From contig CALABV010000168.1 in NCBI GenBank assembly GCA_937886325.1, forward strand, positions 1 to 12,433: a DNA stretch of 12,433 nt, written 5' to 3'. The position numbers and the translations under genes are program-made. A model generated the notes under the pieces. It was given only the letters and a program-made list of their open reading frames with translations, did no database searches and had not been told where the DNA came from. Numbering within the stretch: position 1 is the first letter of the stretch; each line of letters starts with the position of its first letter. This document shows positions 7,261-12,433 of this stretch, in pieces. Source of the stretch: an uncultured Geobacter sp. (GTDB taxonomy: Bacteria; Desulfobacterota; Desulfuromonadia; Geobacterales; Geobacteraceae).

Positions 7261-8153
7261 CAGGATTTCCGTTGCGCGATATAGGATGCTATTGCCCGGA
7301 GCGGCTCCGCCTTTTCCCCGAAACGGTAAAGCGCCTCTATTGCGGTCTCCACGAGTTCCGACGCCCTCCGCTTCGACTCCGCCAAACCCATGACAGCAGG
7401 ATACGTTGCCTTGCCCCGTGCCTGATCGCTGCCTGCGTCTTTCCCGATCTGCTCCGTGGTCCCTTCGATATCGAGAATGTCGTCTGCTATCTGGAACGCC
7501 AGGCCTACGGCCTCTCCGTAGCGGATCATGGCGTTCAGGTCGGCCTCTCCGGCCCCGCCCAGCAACGCGCCGGTCTTGACAGACGCCCGGATCAGCGCGC
7601 CGGTCTTATGGGTATGGATATACTGCACGGTCGCAAGGTCTATCTCCTTTTTCCCCTCGCTCTCCATATCCACCACCTGGCCGCCGATCATCCCGCGCGA
7701 ACCGGAGCAGAGCGCTATCTCATGGATCACCCTGGCGAGGGTCGAAGGGGCGAGCCCCTCGGCCCATTCCGGCTTGCTGAGAAGGATGAACGCCTCGGTA
7801 AGGAGCGCATCGCCGGCGAGGATCGCGGTTGCTTCGCCGAACACCTTATGATTGGTCGGATTACCACGCCGGAAGTCATCGTTGTCCATGGCCGGAAGAT
7901 CGTCATGGATCAGCGAATAGGTATGGATCATCTCCATGGCGCAGGCAGCGGGTATCGCCGTGCGCATGTCGCCGCCCACCGCTTCACAGGCGGACAGCAG
8001 GAGAACGGGACGGACCCTTTTGCCCCCGGCAAAGACCGAATACCGCATGGAGGCATGGATGGACGAAGGAAGCTCGTCAGCGAGCGGAAGATACTTTTCC
8101 AGGTTTTCATCGACCATTTGCTGCATTTTCTTCAAGTACTGCTTCAAGTCCAT
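7260..8153 (-). CDS. ispA: Farnesyl diphosphate synthase (short-chain polyprenyl synthetase)
   Basis: A 297-residue cytoplasmic prenyltransferase joining isopentenyl diphosphate to allylic diphosphates. Visible motifs are GGKRVRP (43-49), the first Asp-rich motif DDLPAMD (84-90) followed by NDDFRRG, GQVVDM (158-163), GKATYP (247-252), and the second Asp-rich motif DDILD (224-228). The two-residue insertion in the first motif and Tyr79 five residues before it match the bacterial type II farnesyl diphosphate synthases such as E. coli IspA. That favours a C15 product; geranylgeranyl diphosphate cannot be excluded from sequence alone. It starts 26 bases after xseB with a modest GAGA ribosome binding site and overlaps dxs by one base, so supply of precursor and chain building are co-expressed. 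Confidence 0.95.
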   Translation of the reverse strand: MDLKQYLKKMQQMVDENLEKYLPLADELPSSIHASMRYSVFAGGKRVRPVLLLSACEAVGGDMRTAIPAACAMEMIHTYSLIHDDLPAMDNDDFRRGNPTNHKVFGEATAILAGDALLTEAFILLSKPEWAEGLAPSTLARVIHEIALCSGSRGMIGGQVVDMESEGKKEIDLATVQYIHTHKTGALIRASVKTGALLGGAGEADLNAMIRYGEAVGLAFQIADDILDIEGTTEQIGKDAGSDQARGKATYPAVMGLAESKRRASELVETAIEALYRFGEKAEPLRAIASYIAQRKS

Positions 8154-8179
8154 AGCAATCTCTCGTTTCGCGTTATTTT

Positions 8180-8413
8180 CTACACTTCCTCTTCAAGGGA
8201 GAACTCCCTCTTCGCAAAAGCGCCGTCTTTCTGCTTCAGCAGAACCTCGACCTTTCGCTCCGCCTCGTCGAGCTTCTTGACGCAGAAATTGGCCGAACGG
8301 ACCCCCTCTTCAAAAACCTTCAGTGATTCCTCAAGGGAAAGTTCACCGCTCTCCAGTTTGCGTACCGCTTCTTCCAGTTTTTTGAGAACCGCCTCGAACT
8401 TTTCCGTCGCCAT
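8180..8413 (-). CDS. xseB: Exodeoxyribonuclease VII small subunit
   Basis: A 77-residue, highly charged helical protein with the family pattern FEAVLKKLEEAVRKLESGELSLEES (seen here as two adjoining parts, residues 6-17 and 18-30), then a second helix FEEGVR...KLDEAERKVEVL. Two helices form the coiled hairpin that binds the large subunit. Length fits the family (about 70-85). GGAGACGGGG precedes the ATG, and the gene starts 34 bases after xseA. With XseA it makes exonuclease VII, which degrades single-stranded DNA from both ends to short oligonucleotides. Confidence 0.95.
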   Translation of the reverse strand: MATEKFEAVLKKLEEAVRKLESGELSLEESLKVFEEGVRSANFCVKKLDEAERKVEVLLKQKDGAFAKREFSLEEEV

Positions 8414-8447
8414 ACCTATGCCCCGTCTCCTGATTTCCGTTGAGCCA

Positions 8448-9830
8448 TTATACGGAATCCGCCATCCCAGTCAAGGATGAGGAAACGGATTCCTCCTCGC
8501 TTGACTCCACGACACAACAGGCGGAACCGTGCCTGAATATCAGCCCGATACGATCCCCCCGGCAAAGCCGTCGACTGTCCCGGATGATTTCGCCTCCGGG
8601 CAGATGCCTGGCAATGCTGTACCCTCGCTCGAGCGTAGCAAGAGGCGAAAGCGCGGAAAGGCGCGCCGCGTTTACGGCCGCCGTCTCCCTGGAGGCGTCG
8701 ATGATACGGAGCATGGCGTTTTCCATGGCGGCGGACAGCGCCAGAATCCGCTCCCGGCAGCGTTCCGACTCTACGGCCGGGTTCTTTATCCCCAGACGAT
8801 GCGAACAGGTCATCAGCCGCTCCCGCCGAAGGGAAAGGTTTCTCATCACGGCTCCGTCGAGGCGCTCCGACAGGTCGTCGACACGCTGTTGAAGATGGCC
8901 GACAAAGAGCGACGGATCCTTCAGAGCCCGAACCAGGGCATCGATACAGTCCCGCGCGGCCGAAAGCCGACGCTCCACGGCAAGGCCGAGGCGCCGTGTC
9001 AGGTGCGCCAACTGCACGTCCAGTTCCTCCCTGCTCTTTGCGACCATCTCCGCGGCGGCGGAGGGGGTCGGCGCACGCAGGTCCGCGACGAAATCGGCGA
9101 TGGTGAAATCAATCTCGTGACCGACCGCGGAGATTACCGGAATCCGGGAATTGTAGATGGCGCGGGCGACGACTTCTTCGTTGAAGGCCCAGAGATCTTC
9201 CGTTGATCCGCCGCCGCGCCCCACGATAAGGACATCCACCTCCCGGTAGCGGTTGAAGTCTCCAATGGCCTCCGCGATCTCCTCCGCCGCCCCCTCCCCC
9301 TGTACCTTAACCGGACGTATCAGCACCTCAATCCCGGCATGCCGTCGCTTGAGAACGGTCAGAATATCGTGGATTGCCGCGCCGCTGGCGGATGTGACGA
9401 CGCCGATCCTGCGGGGCAGCCCGGGGATGGACCTCTTGCGGGATTCGTCGAAAAGCCCTTCCTTCGACAGTTTTTCCTTGAGCTGAGCAAATGCGAGCTG
9501 AAGAGCGCCGACTCCCTTCGGCTCAAGGTATTCGGCAATGAACTGGTACTCACCCCGTTGATCATAGACGGACACCCTGCCCCGCAGCACAAGCCCCATC
9601 CCGTTTGCCAGCCTGAACTTCAAGGCTCGGGACGATGCTCGAAACACGACGCAGCGTATCTGCGCCCCGGCATCCTTCAAGGTAAAGTACAGGTGCCCCG
9701 ACGCCGGCGTTGCCAGGTTGGAAACCTCGCCCTCCACCCACACATGTTCGAAGTTTTCCTCCAGAACGCCCCGGATAAGGGTGGTCAGCCCGGAGACCGT
9801 GAGAATTCTTCTTTCAGTGAAAAGGTCCAC
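8448..9830 (-). CDS. xseA: Exodeoxyribonuclease VII large subunit
   Basis: The catalytic subunit, 460 residues. An N-terminal OB-fold DNA-binding domain (about 10-105) contains VWVEGEVSNL and SGHLYFTLKD. The exonuclease domain follows, with RIGVVTSASGAAIHDIL (Asp155), GRGGGSTEDLWAFNEE (204-219) and GHEIDFTIADFVADLRAPTPSAAAE (237-261, written as one motif in two blocks: GHEIDFTIAD and FVADLRAPTPSAAAE). A long helical stretch and the typical C-terminal LERGYSIAR follow. The start codon is GTG at 9830, supported by AGAGGG six bases upstream. First gene of the operon with xseB, ispA and dxs; the linkage of a DNA exonuclease with isoprenoid genes is common in proteobacteria. Function in repair and recombination is known for the family. 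Confidence 0.97.
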   Translation of the reverse strand: MDLFTERRILTVSGLTTLIRGVLEENFEHVWVEGEVSNLATPASGHLYFTLKDAGAQIRCVVFRASSRALKFRLANGMGLVLRGRVSVYDQRGEYQFIAEYLEPKGVGALQLAFAQLKEKLSKEGLFDESRKRSIPGLPRRIGVVTSASGAAIHDILTVLKRRHAGIEVLIRPVKVQGEGAAEEIAEAIGDFNRYREVDVLIVGRGGGSTEDLWAFNEEVVARAIYNSRIPVISAVGHEIDFTIADFVADLRAPTPSAAAEMVAKSREELDVQLAHLTRRLGLAVERRLSAARDCIDALVRALKDPSLFVGHLQQRVDDLSERLDGAVMRNLSLRRERLMTCSHRLGIKNPAVESERCRERILALSAAMENAMLRIIDASRETAAVNAARLSALSPLATLERGYSIARHLPGGEIIRDSRRLCRGDRIGLIFRHGSACCVVESSEEESVSSSLTGMADSV

Positions 9831-9910
9831 GCCAAACCCTCTATGGATGCTTGGAATTCAATGAAAAAGCAAGCCAAATCATAATGTTACGTTCGCCATC
9901 GGGCTGACGT

Positions 9911-9922
9911 CCGGTAGACCGG
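9911..9922. repeat. Short inverted repeat between divergent genes
   Basis: CCGGT-AG-ACCGG lies midway in the 140-base gap between xseA and the divergent ParA-like gene. Both promoters must be in this gap, but I could not pick a convincing -35/-10 pair on either strand. TTGACC at 9933 is followed by TATAGT with only 13 bases between. The repeat may be an operator, or chance. Confidence 0.3.
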
Positions 9923-9970
9923 CAAGTATCAATTGACCGCAGCGGAGGCTTTATAGTACCATCTCGAACC

Positions 9971-11380
9971 ATGGAACGGTATCCCTATGTCATAACCATC
10001 TCATCGGAAAAGGGCGGGGTCGGCAAGACCACCTTGGCCACGAATCTGGCAATCTATCTGAAGGCCCTCGCCGAAGACCTCCCGGTCTCCATCTTTTCAC
10101 TGGACAATCACTTTACCATCGACAAGATGTTCGCCATCAAGGGACAGAAAACCAACGGCGACGTGACCGATCTTCTCCTGGAGACGCCCGGGTGCGACCT
10201 GCTTGCAACCGGCCAGTACGGCGTCGACTATATCCCGTCGTCCATGGCCCTCGACGACCTGAGGGACTCCATTCGCGGGACCATGGTACTCCCCCGGCTC
10301 CTGGCGCTGTCGGGTATTTCCGGCATCCTCATCATAGACACACGGCCGGAACTGAACATCTTCACCCAGAACGCCCTCTACGCGGCGGACCGGGTACTTA
10401 TTCCGGTAAAAGACATGCCGAGCCTGGAAAACTGCCGGAACATCTTCGATCTCTTCGACAAGCGCGGCCTGGACAAGAAGAGCCTCTCTCTCATGCCCTG
10501 TCTCATCGATGCCCGCATCAAGTACCAGGGACCCTTCAAGGACCACAAGTCCCTGCTCAGGGCCTTTGCCATCAACCGGGGCTATCACTGCCTGAACGGC
10601 CATATTTCCAAGAGTCCCAAGGTTGAAAGCCTGAACACCAACCCCGACGGCAAAATCTACCCGATCCTCACCCACGCGCGAGGGACGGACGTCTACAGCC
10701 AGTACGCCCACCTGGCCAAGGAGATACTGGAAGAGTACCGGGGCGCGACCGAGCCGCGATCGCTCCTTTTTCACCAGTGGCTCCTCTCCGAAGAGGAGCG
10801 AAAACGGGAAGCCTTCGAGACGCGACTATCACGGCTGAAAAGCACCTGCGTCCTCTGCGACGGACCGGTGTTCCCCGAAGCGGCAACCGGCGCACTGTCA
10901 TTCTACTACGAAGCGTCGGACGGCGGGGCCTGCGGTTTCCTGGAAGAGCACTGCTGCGAGAATCTTCTTCTCTCCTGCCTCTATGCCACGCGGGGCAACC
11001 TCTCCGCGGATGACCCTCTTCTCCTCATGTTCCGCGAAGCCGCCCGTGAATCGGTCTTCGTCTTCCGCCCCTTCATCAACGGAAACGGCCCGTGCGTTGA
11101 AGTTCGTCGTCTCACCAGGGACGGAGCGCAGGTCATGAAAAAGGTGCTGCCGCTCAGGGAATACGACGAGACGGGATTTACCCGGACAAAGAACACCCTC
11201 TACGCATTCCTCTTCGAAAGCCTTGGTGAACCGCCGGGCATACTTCGCGACGCCTTTCTCCTCATCCACCCCACGAACCCGGGCAAACCCGAATCAATCC
11301 TTGTGGAAGAAAGCTACAAACGGCTGGCAAAGCTGATGCGCCAAATCGAAGAACAGACGTCGGCAAAGGCTCTCACCTGA
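9971..11380 (+). CDS. ParA/MinD-type ATPase with unrecognised Cys-rich C-terminal half
   Basis: A 469-residue protein. Residues 1-255 are a ParA-like P-loop ATPase with deviant Walker A KGGVGKTT (14-21, signature Lys14). FSLDNHFT (42-49) lies at the Walker A' position, but lacks the usual D-P-Q. Walker B is ILIIDTRPE (119-127, Asp123), then DRVLIPVKD. Residues 265-469 match nothing I know. They hold Cys293-x2-Cys296, Cys321 and the pair Cys328-Cys329 preceded by His327, which could bind zinc or another metal. There is no ParB gene or parS-like site nearby, so chromosome partitioning is not supported; a protein- or envelope-positioning or regulatory role is possible. The start suits the ParA fold, but no good ribosome binding site precedes it (GGAGG is about 22 bases away), so it may be leaderless or weakly translated. 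Confidence 0.85.
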   Translation: MERYPYVITISSEKGGVGKTTLATNLAIYLKALAEDLPVSIFSLDNHFTIDKMFAIKGQKTNGDVTDLLLETPGCDLLATGQYGVDYIPSSMALDDLRDSIRGTMVLPRLLALSGISGILIIDTRPELNIFTQNALYAADRVLIPVKDMPSLENCRNIFDLFDKRGLDKKSLSLMPCLIDARIKYQGPFKDHKSLLRAFAINRGYHCLNGHISKSPKVESLNTNPDGKIYPILTHARGTDVYSQYAHLAKEILEEYRGATEPRSLLFHQWLLSEEERKREAFETRLSRLKSTCVLCDGPVFPEAATGALSFYYEASDGGACGFLEEHCCENLLLSCLYATRGNLSADDPLLLMFREAARESVFVFRPFINGNGPCVEVRRLTRDGAQVMKKVLPLREYDETGFTRTKNTLYAFLFESLGEPPGILRDAFLLIHPTNPGKPESILVEESYKRLAKLMRQIEEQTSAKALT

Positions 11381-12407
11381 CCAGTCTCGAAACGTACACG
11401 AAGCGGATCCCGCGGCTCTTCAAAACCGGCAGTTCCTCCTGCAGCGCCCGTATGGTGGCTTTATGGGGATGACAGATACCGATGGCGCTCCCCCTTTTCG
11501 CGGCCAGTTTCGCAAGGGTTTCAAGCTGCGTCTTGATGGCTGCCACGTCCTGACTGTTGTCGAGAAAGGGCGCGGAACGCGCGGCGGCATGGACGCCCAT
11601 CTCCCGTGATACCGCCAGGCCCACCGACTTCGGCGTAGTCATGCTGTCCACGAAAAACATGCCGTTCTTCTTGAGGATGCCCAGTACCCGACGCATCCGA
11701 TCCCGGTCCTCCGTATACCGCGAGCCCATGTGGTTATTGGCGCCCACCGCGTCGGGCACTACCTGCAGGTACCCTGCCATCCTTTTTTCTATCTCGTCAT
11801 CATCATGGGAAAGCAGAAGTCCATTCCCCTCCAGTCGTCGTCGGGGGTAGTCCTGGGGCTCCATGGGGATATGGAGCATGACTTCGTACCCCTTGCGATT
11901 CGCCGTTGCCGCTACCTCCCTCGCCTCTTTTAATCCGGGAATGACGGAGAAAGTAAGCGGCACGCCGATTGCCATCAGTTCCTGCGCCTCCCTGACGCTG
12001 GTTCCCATATCGTCGATGAGAATAGCGACCATTCCTGTTCCGAGAACCTTGGGCAATGTAACCGGCGGCGCCGCGACAGCAGGCGAGGAATACCGCTTGT
12101 GTACCGGAGTCGGTGGTTTTTTTTCAGGAGCCGTTTCCCCGGCTTTTTCAGGTTTGGATGGTATCCCGGGAGGCGCTGGCTTCTCGGGAGCACCGGCTTG
12201 TTTCGGCTTTTCTCCCGGAGGAGGCACCGGTTTCTTCGCGGCAACCGGAGCTTTCTCACCTGGTTTCTCCGGTGCGGGCTTCTTCATACGTTCCAGGAGA
12301 AAAAGAACGAGTCCGATGCGTACAATCGTGATCAGGAGGTACATAAAAGTACGGAAGCCGCCCTCTCTCTTTCTGGTGATTCTCTGGATCCTTTTCCGGT
12401 TTTTCAC
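11373..12407 (-). CDS. Divergent polysaccharide deacetylase, YibQ family
   Basis: A 344-residue protein with a basic N-terminus and one membrane helix (about 20-38). A linker rich in Pro, Lys and Glu follows (about 41-120), then the periplasmic domain (about 124-344). The domain shows AILIDDMGTS (128-137, Asp132 and Asp133), FSVIPG, MLHIPMEP (177-184, His179), GANNHMGSRYTED (222-234, His226), FVDSMTT (252-258) and GICHPH (310-315). These are hallmarks of the divergent polysaccharide deacetylase family (DUF610/YibQ), related to carbohydrate esterase 4; the natural substrate is not known. The start is taken as GTG 12407. No other start codon is visible upstream in frame within the window, and AAGGA lies 11-14 bases ahead, so the true start could lie outside. 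The 3' end overlaps the ParA-like gene by eight bases, tail to tail. Confidence 0.92.
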   Translation of the reverse strand: MKNRKRIQRITRKREGGFRTFMYLLITIVRIGLVLFLLERMKKPAPEKPGEKAPVAAKKPVPPPGEKPKQAGAPEKPAPPGIPSKPEKAGETAPEKKPPTPVHKRYSSPAVAAPPVTLPKVLGTGMVAILIDDMGTSVREAQELMAIGVPLTFSVIPGLKEAREVAATANRKGYEVMLHIPMEPQDYPRRRLEGNGLLLSHDDDEIEKRMAGYLQVVPDAVGANNHMGSRYTEDRDRMRRVLGILKKNGMFFVDSMTTPKSVGLAVSREMGVHAAARSAPFLDNSQDVAAIKTQLETLAKLAAKRGSAIGICHPHKATIRALQEELPVLKSRGIRFVYVSRLVR

Positions 12408-12433
12408 GTGTGGATGTTTCCTTTTTATATGAA

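Noticed and set aside
9971..11380. Calling the ATPase a chromosome-partition ParA
   Set aside because: No parB, parS-like site or origin-linked genes are near, and the C-terminal half is not typical of partition ParA proteins.

Overview
The window is 12.4 kb of chromosome with moderately high GC content. It looks like ordinary bacterial housekeeping DNA with one unusual intergenic block. The gene types and the order xseA-xseB-ispA-dxs, the short-Q-loop cytochrome bd operon led by an Rrf2 regulator, and the neighbouring YibQ-type deacetylase suggest a Gram-negative anaerobe or microaerobe of the Deltaproteobacteria/Desulfobacterota type. This is an inference from gene content and arrangement; no rRNA or other taxonomic marker is present.

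Layout. (1) 1-364, minus: a decayed DnaQ-like 3'-5' exonuclease gene with two frameshifts. (2) 581-1195, plus: wrbA, an FMN quinone oxidoreductase with its own ribosome binding site, followed by a GC-rich hairpin. (3) 1441-1686, minus: a small YtxH-like membrane-anchored protein. (4) 1828-4799, minus: an rrf2-cydA-cydB operon. It has a near-consensus promoter, a small palindrome over the -35 box, tight gene spacing and a strong terminator. (5) About 4800-5290: a gene-free block holding a perfect 18-bp inverted repeat and several further hairpins, possibly a dispersed repeat element or a structured RNA. (6) 5291-9830, minus: xseA-xseB-ispA-dxs ending in a terminator. (7) 9971-11380, plus: a ParA/MinD-type ATPase with an unrecognised cysteine-rich C-terminal half, transcribed divergently from xseA. 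(8) 11373-12407, minus: a membrane-anchored divergent polysaccharide deacetylase (YibQ family) whose 3' end overlaps that of the ParA-like gene.

How the genes work together. The cytochrome bd oxidase removes O2 with electrons from quinol. The Rrf2 protein has an IscR-like Cys3-His site, so a redox, nitric-oxide or iron-sulfur signal probably controls the oxidase. WrbA, which reduces quinones by two electrons, would fit the same oxidative-stress theme but is transcribed separately. IspA and Dxs supply farnesyl diphosphate and the first step of the MEP pathway; isoprenoids made this way also provide the quinone side chain. XseA and XseB together form exonuclease VII.
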